DNA from: Allokutzneria sp. NRRL B-24872 | GTDB lineage: Bacteria > Actinomycetota > Actinomycetes > Mycobacteriales > Pseudonocardiaceae | Length of the DNA stretch: 46,627 nucleotides | Direction of reading: 5' to 3' | Assembly (NCBI RefSeq): GCF_002155965.1 | Contig: NZ_MUMH01000036.1 | Location: 1-46,627 of the forward strand | Shown: one piece after another, positions 27,914-36,055 of the stretch | How positions within the stretch are numbered: position 1 is the stretch's first letter | Layout: the number at the start of each line of letters is the position of its first letter | Program-made: the position numbers and the translations under genes | Notes under the pieces: generated by a model | Told to the model about the DNA's origin: nothing | The model's input: only the letters and a program-made list of their open reading frames with translations | Databases searched by the model: none

Positions 27914-29556
27914 CGCCGCGTGCGCAGCTCGGTGACGTCGAGGGTGTGGTCGGTGGTGATGCGGGTGGCCAGCCTGCGGTCGTGGGTGACGAGGATGAGC
28001 GCGCCCGGGTACTCCGCCAGCGCCTGCTCCAGTTGTTCGATCGCGGGCAGGTCGAGGTGGTTGGTCGGCTCGTCCAGCACCAGGCACGTGGTTCCGCGCG
28101 CCTGGAGGACCGCAAGGCCCGCACGGGTGCGTTCTCCCGGCGACAGTGTGCGGGCCGGACGGAGTACGGCATCCGCTCCAACCCGGAACTTCGCGAGCAG
28201 CGTTCGTGATTCCACCGTGGACAGTCCGGTCGCCGCGGCGACCACGGCCAGCGTCGGCTCGTCGGTGGCGAAGGCGGCCCGGAGCTGGTCGACCTCGCCC
28301 ACCACCACGTTCGCCCCGGCGCTGCGGGCGCCGGAGACGAGCGGGAGGCGGCCGAGCACCGCCGCGATCAGCGTGGACTTGCCCGAGCCGTTGGGCCCGA
28401 CGACGCGCCACCGCTCACCGGCGCCGATGGTCAGATCGACCGGCCCGAGCGTGACGTCACCGCGTCGGACGACGGCTTGGCGCAAGGTGAACACGATGTC
28501 GCTCCCGCGCCCGGCCGAGGGCAGCGTCAACCGCAGCTCCCATGCCTCGCGCGGCTCGTCGACCTCTTCCAGCCGGTCCAGCTGACGCTCGGCGAGGGTG
28601 GCCTTGGCCGCGACGTTCTGCGCACCCTGCTTCCGGCCGGACCTGACGCTGCGATCGGGCTCGTCGTTGATCGCCTTCGCGCTCGTCGCGCGCTTGACGC
28701 CCGTGCGGGACCACTCCTTCGCCCGGCGCGAGCGCTGGACGAGGTTCTCGCGCTTGGTCGCGTACTGCTCGTAGGCCTCGCGGGCGTGCCGCTCCTCGTT
28801 CAGCCGTTCGTCCACATAGGACTCCCAACCGCCGCCGAACAGCTTGAGGCGGTGGGAGAACTCATCCAGCTCGGCGACCGTGGTGACGGTGCGGGCGAGG
28901 AACTCGCGGTCGTGGCTGACCAGCACGATCGCCGCGCGGCTGCCCACCACGTGCTGTTCGAGCAGCTCCAAGCCGCTGGTGTCCAGGTCGTTCGTGGGCT
29001 CGTCCAACAGGATCGCGTCCGCTCGCACCAGCAAGACCGACGCCAGCCGCAACCGCGCGGCCTGCCCGCCGGAGAGCTGGTCGGCGCCACGGCCGTCCAG
29101 CAGGTCAGCGGCCAGTCCCAGCCGTTCGCACACCGCGTCGGCCCGCTCGTCGAAGTCGGCGGCGCCGACAGCCGTCCAGTGGTCGAAGGCGTCCGCGTAC
29201 TCGGAGCCGGACGGGTTGTCCGCGAGCAGTTCGGCGGTGCGCTGCAACTCCCGCTCCGCACGGCCGACGCCGGTCCGCCGAGCGAGGTGGTCGCGCAGGG
29301 ATTCCCCTTGGCGCAGATCGGTTTCCTGCGTGAGGTACGCGACCGTGGCGCTGGGCGGACGGGTGCGGACGGTGCCTTCCTCAGGCGGGAGATCCCCGGC
29401 GAGCACGCGGAGCAGCGTGGACTTGCCGACTCCGTTCGGGGCGATGAGCCCTACGCGATCACCAGCAGCGACATCGAGATCTACCTCCGCGAGAACCGTT
29501 CTCGGACCGAATGACAGCGAAAGACCGCGCGCTACCAGAACGGACACCCGAACCAC
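27910..29556 (-). CDS. ABC-F family ATPase (possible ribosome protection)
   Basis: Soluble protein of 548 residues with two ABC ATPase domains and no membrane segments. Domain 1 has Walker [11 protein letters not shown], signature [12 protein letters not shown] and Walker [14 protein letters not shown] charged inter-domain linker follows (about 235-330, with [15 protein letters not shown]). Domain 2 has [22 protein letters not shown] and [16 protein letters not shown] proteins act on the ribosome; some give resistance to macrolides, lincosamides or streptogramins. GTG 29547 is an equally good start. It lies 32 nt after the FhuF-like gene on the same strand and may share its transcript. Confidence 0.9.
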   Translation of the reverse strand: MVRVSVLVARGLSLSFGPRTVLAEVDLDVAAGDRVGLIAPNGVGKSTLLRVLAGDLPPEEGTVRTRPPSATVAYLTQETDLRQGESLRDHLARRTGVGRAERELQRTAELLADNPSGSEYADAFDHWTAVGAADFDERADAVCERLGLAADLLDGRGADQLSGGQAARLRLASVLLVRADAILLDEPTNDLDTSGLELLEQHVVGSRAAIVLVSHDREFLARTVTTVAELDEFSHRLKLFGGGWESYVDERLNEERHAREAYEQYATKRENLVQRSRRAKEWSRTGVKRATSAKAINDEPDRSVRSGRKQGAQNVAAKATLAERQLDRLEEVDEPREAWELRLTLPSAGRGSDIVFTLRQAVVRRGDVTLGPVDLTIGAGERWRVVGPNGSGKSTLIAAVLGRLPLVSGARSAGANVVVGEVDQLRAAFATDEPTLAVVAAATGLSTVESRTLLAKFRVGADAVLRPARTLSPGERTRAGLAVLQARGTTCLVLDEPTNHLDLPAIEQLEQALAEYPGALILVTHDRRLATRITTDHTLDVTELRTRR

Positions 29557-29588
29557 GGTGCACCAGCCACCCCGGCTCGGCAACTGGT

Positions 29589-30281
29589 TTATCGGGCAAG
29601 CCTTTCCTCGTCACTCCGACGTGGGCAGCTGCGGCACTCGTCCTCCACCGGGATGGTCCACCACAGGCAGCACTTCGACCTCAGGAAGACCAGCTTGTCC
29701 CCCGCCGTCGATTCGACCAGGCGCCCGGTGTGAGCGAGCCAGGGCACTTGTGCGACGAGCGCCCTGTGCGCTTCGAGCAACTTCTCCTTCGGGGCACGGG
29801 CACGAGCCATCGCGGTGCCGAGCCCGAAGCCGATCTGCCCCGCTACCGGACTCCACGCGCACCCCGGCTCGACGGACAGCGCCTCCGCAAGCGCTCGCAT
29901 GTGCCCTTCCAGCACCAAGTCGGCCACGTCCGCCAGGCCGCTCGCCGAATCGGCAACGGGCTGAATCGCCTTCGGTTCAACGTAGACAACGCCGAACCCG
30001 TGCCCGTCTCCTCGGATCGAAACACCATCCGGATGCACGAGCACATCTCCGATGACCGTGGGCATGACCGTCACCTGGCACACGCGAATCGCATAGCAAG
30101 AAAGAAAAGTACGCGCCGCCGACGCGCGGAGGGTGTGCCCGCTCGATGTTTCCTCGATGTCGACGAGCGACCTCAGCACATCAGGCTCGTAGATCAAGTC
30201 TGCGCATCTGATCGCATCAGCGGGAGGCGTGCCGACGACGACCTCCGCCTCCGGGCAGCACGCCGCGAACAGCTCCTTCAC
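29589..30281 (-). CDS. FhuF-like 2Fe-2S protein in the B12 uptake operon
   Basis: A 230-residue protein whose C-terminus carries C204-C205-x10-C216-x2-C219, the unusual cluster motif of the siderophore reductase FhuF. The rest (residues 1-200) is compatible with a short FhuF-type fold. FhuF relatives reduce ferric siderophores in the cytosol. Here the gene overlaps btuD by GTGA in an operon led by a cobalamin riboswitch, so reduction of an imported corrinoid (Co(III) to Co(II)) is a reasonable alternative; this is inference. Four further Cys lie near the N-terminus (two in AACCP). Confidence 0.85.
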   Translation of the reverse strand: MKELFAACCPEAEVVVGTPPADAIRCADLIYEPDVLRSLVDIEETSSGHTLRASAARTFLSCYAIRVCQVTVMPTVIGDVLVHPDGVSIRGDGHGFGVVYVEPKAIQPVADSASGLADVADLVLEGHMRALAEALSVEPGCAWSPVAGQIGFGLGTAMARARAPKEKLLEAHRALVAQVPWLAHTGRLVESTAGDKLVFLRSKCCLWWTIPVEDECRSCPRRSDEERLAR

Positions 30282-31036
30282 ACCGGCCCCTGAATGTCCA
30301 AAGTGGACCCGATCAGCCGCCCGCGAACGCCGAAGACGTCAGCGAGCAACCGCTCGTCCAACACCTCGGACGGAGTCCCGGACCCGACCAGACTCCCGTT
30401 GTCCAGCACAGCGATCCGGTCGCAGTAGGACACGGCGAGTCGCAGGTCGTGCAACGTCAGGAGAACTGCCAGCCCTTCGTCAGCCAGCTCGCGCAACAGG
30501 CCGAGCACGCCGAGCTGGTGCCGCAGGTCGAGGTGGTTCGTCGGCTCGTCCAGCACCAGGACTTCGGGCCGCACAGCCAGCGCACGAGCGATCGAGACGC
30601 GCTGCCGTTCTCCACCGGAAAGCGTGCGGACATCCCGATCGCGCAGGTCGACGAGCCCAGCAGCCCGGATCGCCGACTCCACCGCTTCGCCGTCCTCGGC
30701 GCGCATCGCCTCCAGCCAACCGCGATGGCACACACGCCCCTGCTCGACGACCTCGGTCACCGTCAGCGAGGCCGCGTGCTCCGGCTCCTGCGTGCTCGCC
30801 GCCAACCTCCGAGCGAGTTCCCTGCGCGGCAGTTCGTCTACAAAGGACTGTCCTATGTAGACCTTTCCGGCCGCTGGGGCGACCGCGCGGTACAGGGATC
30901 GCAGCAACGTCGTCTTGCCGCTGCCGTTCGGGCCGACGAGCCCGAGCACTTCGCCCGGGGTGACCGCGAGGTCAACGCCGTCGACCACGAACCGCCCGCC
31001 CAAGCGCACCCTGAGGCCGTCAGCGCGAAGGCTCAT
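30278..31036 (-). CDS. btuD: Cobalamin ABC transporter ATPase
   Basis: FecE/BtuD-type ATPase of 252 residues that powers the importer. Walker A GPNGSGKTT (about 36-44), signature LSGGERQRVSIARAL, Walker [17 protein letters not shown] and switch His in LTLHDLRLA are intact. The sequence family also serves siderophores and haem; the B12 assignment rests on the riboswitch at the head of the operon. ATG 31036 overlaps the permease stop (ATGA), and its own stop overlaps the FhuF-like start (GTGA). The reading frame upstream of 31036 is only a shadow of the permease. Confidence 0.88.
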   Translation of the reverse strand: MSLRADGLRVRLGGRFVVDGVDLAVTPGEVLGLVGPNGSGKTTLLRSLYRAVAPAAGKVYIGQSFVDELPRRELARRLAASTQEPEHAASLTVTEVVEQGRVCHRGWLEAMRAEDGEAVESAIRAAGLVDLRDRDVRTLSGGERQRVSIARALAVRPEVLVLDEPTNHLDLRHQLGVLGLLRELADEGLAVLLTLHDLRLAVSYCDRIAVLDNGSLVGSGTPSEVLDERLLADVFGVRGRLIGSTLDIQGPV

Positions 31037-32082
31037 CCCATCCTCCGTCGGTTCCGCAGCAACATCAGGATGAACAGCGGGCCGCCGACGGCAGAGGTGA
31101 TCACTCCGACCGGCAACTCCGACGGCGAGGCCAGCAACCGGCCGAGCAGGTCCGCTGCGACCAGAAAACCCGCGCCCAGCAAGGCCGAGACTGGAAGCAA
31201 GCGCCGCGCGTCGGAGCCGACGAGGAACGTCGCGACGTGCGGCACGATCAGCCCCACGAAGCCGATCCCGCCCGCGACCGCGACCGAGGTGCCCGCCAGC
31301 AGTGAGACGCCGATCAGCATCACCAGCCGGAAGCGGCGGGGGTTCACCCCGAGCGCGGTCGCGGCGTCGTCCTCCGCGTGCAGGAGATTGATCCGCCGAC
31401 CTGCCACGATGCCGCCCAGCACAGCCAGGACGAGCACCACCGCGGGTACCGCCAGCGCGTCCCACCTGGCGTCTCCGAGTCCGCCCGCGAGCCAGAACAG
31501 CACCTGCTTGGCCTGATCTCCCTTGGCATGCAAGAAGATCACGAGAGACAGGCCCGCACTGCACACCTGGCCCACCGCGAGCCCGGCGAGCACCAGCACG
31601 CTGACCGAGCCCGAGCGACCCGAGATCGCGAGCACCGCCAGCAGCACCCCGAGTGCTCCGACAAAGGCCACTGGCGGCAGCGCGACCATGCCTAGAACCT
31701 CTACCCCAAGCACCATCACCAGTGATGCCGTGAGACCGGCACCCTGTGAGACACCGAGGAGGTAGGGGTCGGCGAGGGGGTTGCGCGTGACGATCTGCGC
31801 GATGGCTCCCGCAATGGCGAGCGCCGCGCCGACCACCACGGCCATCGCGACCCTGGGCAGGCGGGAGTCCCACACGATCGACGCGCGCACCGGGCTCCAC
31901 GTCACGTCCACCAGCCAGGGCGCGAACGGCTCCGCGAGGATGCCCCACACGTGACTGAGGGGTAGCCACACGGAGCCGAACGACACTGCCAGCACACACA
32001 CGACCACCACGGCAGCCGTGAGTGCGAGAACCGTGAACAGCAGAGGTGGCCGCTTTCGAGCCACCCCAACGAGAACCGTCAC
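31033..32082 (-). CDS. btuC: Cobalamin ABC transporter permease (FecCD family)
   Basis: Ten-helix membrane subunit of a BtuCD-type importer, 349 residues. Landmarks are SRLPRVAMAVVVGAALAIAG near residue 75, TRNPLADPYLLGVSQGAGL near 100, the ATPase-coupling loop GVNPRRFRL and the C-terminal GFVGLIVPHVATFLVG. GTG 32082 overlaps the btuF stop (GTGA). As with btuD, the family does not distinguish B12 from iron chelates, but the upstream riboswitch does. Confidence 0.88.
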   Translation of the reverse strand: MTVLVGVARKRPPLLFTVLALTAAVVVVCVLAVSFGSVWLPLSHVWGILAEPFAPWLVDVTWSPVRASIVWDSRLPRVAMAVVVGAALAIAGAIAQIVTRNPLADPYLLGVSQGAGLTASLVMVLGVEVLGMVALPPVAFVGALGVLLAVLAISGRSGSVSVLVLAGLAVGQVCSAGLSLVIFLHAKGDQAKQVLFWLAGGLGDARWDALAVPAVVLVLAVLGGIVAGRRINLLHAEDDAATALGVNPRRFRLVMLIGVSLLAGTSVAVAGGIGFVGLIVPHVATFLVGSDARRLLPVSALLGAGFLVAADLLGRLLASPSELPVGVITSAVGGPLFILMLLRNRRRMG

Positions 32083-33044
32083 CAGGCCACACCGGGATGC
32101 AGGCCGCGCGCCAGCTTCTCCACCGCGTCAGCCAGGCGGATGCCCTCGATGAGGTCCGGCAGGGTCAGCGTGACGTACTTGCCCTGCGCCACGCCCGGGG
32201 TCTTGGCGACGAGCGGATGTCCTTGCAGGAAGGCACGTTTGCCGTCCAAGCCGCCCGCACCGAGGTAGTCCACCAGCACCACGGCCTTCGGCGCGCGCTC
32301 GGCGACCTGCTCCCAGCTCGCGTCACCGAAGATCTTCGGCAGGTCAGCGAAGATGTTGCGGCCCCCGGCTCGCTTGGCGATGTCGTTGCCCAGGCCGTGA
32401 CCCCCCACGGTGAACGCGGCCTTCTCCCCGCTGTCGTAGAAGAACACCGGCACCGGCTCGACCCCCTGGACCTTCGCCGACACCGCGTCGATGCGCCGCG
32501 TCGTCTCCTCCGCCAAGCTCTTCGCGCGCTCGGCCACCCCGAACGCCTTGCCGAACAACACCAGGTCCTCGGTGTAGGTGGTGATCCCGATCGGCCCCGT
32601 CGAGCACGACTCCGCCAGCAGCAGAGTCCGAATTCCCTTGCGCTCCAAGGCTTCTCGTCCGCGTCCGTCCTTCTCCGCGAACGCGCTCGCGTAGCCGCCG
32701 ACCACCACGTCCGGCTCCGCCGCGAGCACCTGCTCCATCGACGGGTACTTCTCCGCGATCAGCTTGATCTTCTTGTAGTCCGCCTCGATCGACGCGGGCA
32801 CGTCCGGGGTGTCGGGGTAGGCGGTCCCCACGATGCGGTCGGTCAGGCCAAGCGCGACCAGGATCTCCGTCGCGTGCTGGTTGAGGCTGACGATCCGTTG
32901 CGGCGGTGTCGGGAACGACTGCGCCCTGCCGCAGCTCGTCACGCTGGTGGCCGACGACGCGGGAGCGGGCGCCGGGGTCGCACACGCGGCCAGCGCGACG
33001 GTGAGCGCGGCAGCGCTGAGCGCACGCCGAAAAGACCTGGTCAT
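32079..33044 (-). CDS. btuF: Cobalamin-binding lipoprotein of the ABC importer
   Basis: Periplasmic-binding-protein-fold receptor, 321 residues. The signal peptide ends in VALAAC, with lipidated Cys21. The mature part starts with the short two-lobe PBP2 type (FecB/BtuF): QRIVSLNQHATEILVALGL, a PSMEQVLAAEPDVVVGG hinge region, and a C-terminal LPDLIEGIRLADAVEKLA helix. ATG 33044 has GGAAGG upstream and stands about 40 nt below the riboswitch. It is the first gene of the operon btuF-btuC-btuD-fhuF-like. Confidence 0.88.
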   Translation of the reverse strand: MTRSFRRALSAAALTVALAACATPAPAPASSATSVTSCGRAQSFPTPPQRIVSLNQHATEILVALGLTDRIVGTAYPDTPDVPASIEADYKKIKLIAEKYPSMEQVLAAEPDVVVGGYASAFAEKDGRGREALERKGIRTLLLAESCSTGPIGITTYTEDLVLFGKAFGVAERAKSLAEETTRRIDAVSAKVQGVEPVPVFFYDSGEKAAFTVGGHGLGNDIAKRAGGRNIFADLPKIFGDASWEQVAERAPKAVVLVDYLGAGGLDGKRAFLQGHPLVAKTPGVAQGKYVTLTLPDLIEGIRLADAVEKLARGLHPGVAW

Positions 33045-33069
33045 TGGCACCTTCCGTAGACCTCGACGG

Positions 33070-33235
33070 AGTTCGAGCCGAACGTGCTCGGGCAGGTGTT
33101 CGGGCTCGCCACCGCGCGTGCGGAGGCCCACCGTTGCGGGTCAGCGCCGGACTTCGACCGGTCTTCCCCTGCCTGAGACGTGTATTCGGTTGTCGCCCCG
33201 GATGCTCCCCGAGCTGCGGCGGGCCGGTCAAACCC
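33070..33235 (-). promoter_or_regulatory. Cobalamin (AdoCbl) riboswitch
   Basis: Read on the minus strand, the leader has GGCAGGGGAAGACCGGTCGA, then the B12-box core GCGCTGACCCGCAACGGTG (33129-33147), then GGCGAGCCCGAACACCTGCC (33091-33110). These match the conserved GGGAA...GGTCGAA-TCCGGCGCTG-CCCGCAAC-GTG and GAGCCCGAACACCTGCC parts of actinobacterial cobalamin riboswitches. A hairpin around GAGCACGTTCGGCTC lies just below, before the btuF ribosome-binding site, and may be the expression platform. The outer ends are approximate. Confidence 0.9.
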
Positions 33236-33302
33236 CTGGTACGGGTTGTGACCGTATTCCCACCTGGCACGTGTTTAGACCCACCGCGCGAGGTCGATCC
33301 AG

Positions 33303-33319
33303 ATGCAAGTAAGTTGCAA
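33303..33319. promoter_or_regulatory. Nur-type nickel box in the sodA promoter
   Basis: ATGCAA-GTAAG-TTGCAA matches the Streptomyces Nur consensus tTGCaa-N5-ttGCAA at all core positions. A third half-site, ACTTGCATC (33329-33337), is the exact complement of 33302-33310. The box lies 43 nt upstream of the sodA start. Nur with nickel represses sodF in Streptomyces. Confidence 0.65.
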
Positions 33320-33361
33320 CTAAGAGAGACTTGCATCAACGAGGCACACCGGAGGCTCACC

Positions 33362-33988
33362 GTGGCGCAGTACGTCTTGCCGGAACTGGATTACGACTAC
33401 TCGGCTCTGGAGCCGGCGATCATCGGCGAGATCAACGAGCTGCACCACTCCAAGCACCACCAGGCCTACGTCACCGGCGCCAACCAGACACTGGAGAAGA
33501 TCGACGAAGCCCGGGACAAGGAAGACTTCGGCTCCATCGTCGGCCTGGAAACCACCCTCGCCTTCCACCTCGCCGGACACGCCCTGCACCAGGTCTGGTG
33601 GAAAAACCTCTCCCCCAACGGCGGCGACAAGCCCACCGGCGAGCTCGCCGCGGCAGTCGATGAATTCTTCGGCTCCTTCGACGGCCTGCGCGCCCAGCTC
33701 AACGCCGCCGCCTCCACCATCCAAGGCTCCGGATGGGGCATCCTCGCCTGGGAGCCGGTCGGTCAGCGCCTGGTCACCCAGCAGCTCAAGGACCACCACT
33801 CCAACCTCTCCATCGCCACCACCCCACTGCTGGCCTTCGACGCCTGGGAGCACGCCTACTACCTCCAGTACCGCAACGTGAAGGCCGAATACTTCAACGC
33901 GCTCTGGAACGTCATCAACTGGAACGACGTCAACGAGCGCTTCGTCTCGGCTCGCGCGGGACAGAACGGCTTGCTGCTCCAGCCCTGA
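33362..33988 (+). CDS. sodA: Superoxide dismutase, Fe/Mn type (SodF-like)
   Basis: Converts superoxide to peroxide and oxygen. The 208-residue protein has the four metal ligands at the same positions as M. tuberculosis SodA: His28 (ELHHSKHH), His76 (HLAGHALH), Asp160 and His164 (DAWEH). His145, typical of the mycobacterial iron enzyme, is also present. No signal peptide. GTG 33362 has GGAGG 6 nt upstream. With the Nur-type box in its promoter, it is likely the iron enzyme that is switched off when nickel supports a Ni-SOD elsewhere in the genome. Confidence 0.95.
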   Translation: MAQYVLPELDYDYSALEPAIIGEINELHHSKHHQAYVTGANQTLEKIDEARDKEDFGSIVGLETTLAFHLAGHALHQVWWKNLSPNGGDKPTGELAAAVDEFFGSFDGLRAQLNAAASTIQGSGWGILAWEPVGQRLVTQQLKDHHSNLSIATTPLLAFDAWEHAYYLQYRNVKAEYFNALWNVINWNDVNERFVSARAGQNGLLLQP

Positions 33989-34028
33989 GACCTGGCAGTG
34001 GATGCTCCGACAAGCGAAGCTGCTCAGG

Positions 34029-34065
34029 AAGGACCCCGGCCATCCTTGGTGGCCGGGGTCCTTTT
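34029..34065 (+). terminator. Strong intrinsic terminator of sodA
   Basis: AAGGACCCCGGCCA (34029-34042) pairs with its complement at 34050-34063 around a 7-nt loop, and a T-run accompanies the 3' end. The roughly 75-nt 3' UTR ending here resembles the position of the s-SodF small RNA in Streptomyces. Confidence 0.85.
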
Positions 34066-34097
34066 GCGTTCAGCCGCAACCAACACCCTGACAAACG

Positions 34098-34177
34098 AAA
34101 AGCCCCTGACTCCCGGTCGGAAGTCAGGGACTCTTCATGTTCCCGAACTGACTGCCGCTCCCACCACGAAGCGGACA
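34098..34177 (-). ncRNA. Candidate iron-repressed small RNA
   Basis: From a predicted start near 34177 the minus strand gives about 80 nt. It contains a small stem CCGCT/AGCGG, a second small stem GTTC/GAAC, and then a 14-bp stem (arms at 34101-34114 and 34119-34132, loop GACC) followed by TTTCG: an intrinsic terminator. The promoter carries an iron box (34182-34200). No ORF longer than four codons is present. The terminator may also serve the MFS gene upstream on this strand. Confidence 0.55.
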
Positions 34178-34181
34178 GGAA

Positions 34182-34200
34182 TTAGGTTAGCCTAACTTCA
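34182..34200. promoter_or_regulatory. IdeR/DmdR iron box
   Basis: On the minus strand TGAAGTTAGGCTAACCTAA matches the iron-box consensus TTAGGTTAGGCTAACCTAA at 17 of 19 positions. It lies 3' of both flanking genes (sodA and the MFS gene converge here), so neither is its obvious target. Confidence 0.8.
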
Positions 34201-34212
34201 CCGGGGTGGCAA
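34184..34212 (-). promoter_or_regulatory. Sigma70-like promoter overlapping the iron box
   Basis: On the minus strand TTGCCA (34207-34212) and TAACCT (34184-34189) are separated by exactly 17 nt. The iron box covers the spacer and -10, the position expected for repression by Fe-IdeR. Transcription would start near 34177. Confidence 0.5.
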
Positions 34213-34219
34213 GCCCCAG

Positions 34220-35599
34220 TCACTTCCGGGTGAGCACCCGGAGCCGGACCAGCCGGCGGACCGGCAGTCTGATCCCGCCGCGGCGCATCAGCACGACCCC
34301 GCAGACCAGCGCGAACAGCAGCGAGATGGCTCCGCCGAGGAACACCGGCGAGCGCGGTCCCCAGTGCTCGGCGACCCATCCCATCAGGGGACTGCCGAGC
34401 GGGTTCCCGCCCAGGAACACCAGCATGTAGAGGCCCATCACCCGGCCGCGCATCTCCGGGGCGACCGAGAGCTGCACGATCGCGTTGGAGACCGTGGTGA
34501 AGGTCAGCGCGGCGGCTCCGGTGAGCACCAGCAGCGCGCCCATGGTCCACGGGTCGGGCATGAAGCCGGTGATGATCTCCAGCGCGCCGAAGGCCGCGGC
34601 GCCGCCGATGAGCAGTCGCTGGCGGGGCTGTCCCCTGCTGCTGCGCCGCGCGGCCATGATCGCGCCGGAGAGCGTGCCGACGGCGATCGCGGTGGACAGC
34701 GCGCCGTAGAGGGAGGCGTCGCCGTGGAACTCGTTGCGCGAGATGACGGCCAAGGTGGAGTGGAAGTTCAGCCCGAAGGTGCTCACCCCGAACGCCAGCA
34801 CCATGATCACGACCAGGTCGGCGCGCCCGCGCACGTAGCGCAGGCCCTCGCGGAGCTGGCCGCGCCCGCGCGGGACCGGCTTGGAGCGGAACAGCTCGGC
34901 CGGGTTCATCAGCACCAGGCCGGTGATCACCCCGGCGAAGCTGGCCCCGTTGACGACGAACACCCAGCCGGTGCCCACCCAGTTGATCATCAGGCCGGCG
35001 AGGGCCGGGCCGAGGATGCGGGCGATGTTGAAGGTCATCGAGTTCAGCGCCACCGCGTTGGTGACCTGCGCCTTGCCGACCATCTCCACCGAGAAGGACT
35101 GCCGCACAGGTGTCTCCACGGCGGTGAACACGCCCAGCACCAGGCAGAGCAGGTACACGTGCCACAGCTGCACCACACCGGTCACGTCCAGCGCGCCGAG
35201 GGTCAGCCCGCACAGGCCGATCGCCGCCTGGAGCACGATGAGGAACTTCCGCTTGTCCAGCCGGTCGGCGAGCACGCCCGCCCAGAGCGACAGCGCGAGC
35301 GTCGGGGCGAACTGGATCGCGACGGCGATGCCGAGGGCGACCGGGCTGCCGTCGGAGAGCTGGAGCACCAGCCAGTCCTGGGCGACGCGCTGCATCCACA
35401 CGCCGATGAGGGAGATGACCTGCCCGGAGGCGTAGAGGCGGTAGTTGCGGGTTCGCAGCGAGGAGAACATGCCGCTACGAGGCTTCTCGTTCTCCTGGGG
35501 CGCCTCTATATCCACAATGGACGGAGGGGGTGTGCCTGGCGGGGAGTGGTTGTCGTCGAGCGGACGCTGACTCCTGGTGTTCCCCGCGTGAATCGGCAC
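34220..35599 (-). CDS. MFS exporter (EntS/MFS_3 type)
   Basis: A 459-residue, 12-segment transporter. After a hydrophilic N-terminus of about 43 residues comes FSSLRTRNYRLYASGQVISL, the usual start of this family, then the A-like motif LWAGVLADRLDKRKFLIV. Twelve segments follow, with the RRSSRGQPRQRLL loop in the middle. The GTG start is 4 nt past the marR stop, but AAGGA almost touches it; a GTG near 35518 or the ATG of MFSSL are alternatives. Repression by the MarR protein and export of a drug-like compound are likely. Confidence 0.88.
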   Translation of the reverse strand: MPIHAGNTRSQRPLDDNHSPPGTPPPSIVDIEAPQENEKPRSGMFSSLRTRNYRLYASGQVISLIGVWMQRVAQDWLVLQLSDGSPVALGIAVAIQFAPTLALSLWAGVLADRLDKRKFLIVLQAAIGLCGLTLGALDVTGVVQLWHVYLLCLVLGVFTAVETPVRQSFSVEMVGKAQVTNAVALNSMTFNIARILGPALAGLMINWVGTGWVFVVNGASFAGVITGLVLMNPAELFRSKPVPRGRGQLREGLRYVRGRADLVVIMVLAFGVSTFGLNFHSTLAVISRNEFHGDASLYGALSTAIAVGTLSGAIMAARRSSRGQPRQRLLIGGAAAFGALEIITGFMPDPWTMGALLVLTGAAALTFTTVSNAIVQLSVAPEMRGRVMGLYMLVFLGGNPLGSPLMGWVAEHWGPRSPVFLGGAISLLFALVCGVVLMRRGGIRLPVRRLVRLRVLTRK

Positions 35600-35603
35600 T
35601 TCC

Positions 35604-36038
35604 TTACTGCCCCGCCATCCTGTCGATGATCTCGGCCGCGCGGGAGAGAACCTCCCGTTCGGACTCGTCCAGTTCCGCGAGCCGCTTGTCCAGCCACCGC
35701 TCGCGCGCGCAGACCTCCGCCTTGATGAAGGTCCGCCCGGCCTCGGTCAGGTCGACGATCGCCTGCCTGCCGTCGGTGGGGTGCGGCGAACGCGTCGCGT
35801 ACCCGTGTTCCTCCAGTGCGGCTATCACCCTGGTCATGGACGGGGGCTGGACCCCCTCGCGCGATGCCAGCTCCCCGGGGGTCAACGGCCCGCCCTTGTG
35901 CAGGCTGGACAACGCGGAGAGCTGGGTCAGCGAGACCGTGGAGTCGCTGCGCTGGGCGCGGAGCCTGCGGTTGAGCCGGACGACGGACAGCCTCAGGCGG
36001 CTGGCCAGGTTGGGCTCACCCGGTTCGGACTCCGACAT
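35604..36038 (-). CDS. MarR-family transcriptional regulator
   Basis: A 144-residue winged-helix protein. The helix-turn-helix LTPGELASREGVQPPSMTRV is followed by IAALEEHGYATRSPHPTDGR, the recognition helix and wing of the family, then LTEAGRTFI. ATG 36038 gives a normal N-terminus (MSESEPGEP). The longer upstream frame is a shadow of the lipase-like gene. It is first in a two-gene operon with the MFS exporter and probably represses it. Confidence 0.9.
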   Translation of the reverse strand: MSESEPGEPNLASRLRLSVVRLNRRLRAQRSDSTVSLTQLSALSSLHKGGPLTPGELASREGVQPPSMTRVIAALEEHGYATRSPHPTDGRQAIVDLTEAGRTFIKAEVCARERWLDKRLAELDESEREVLSRAAEIIDRMAGQ

Positions 36039-36055
36039 GTCTTTAGCATACCTCA

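Noticed and set aside
34001-34200. The iron box as regulator of the MFS gene or sodA
   Set aside because: It lies past the stop codons of both genes, so it cannot control their promoters. The candidate small RNA is the better explanation.
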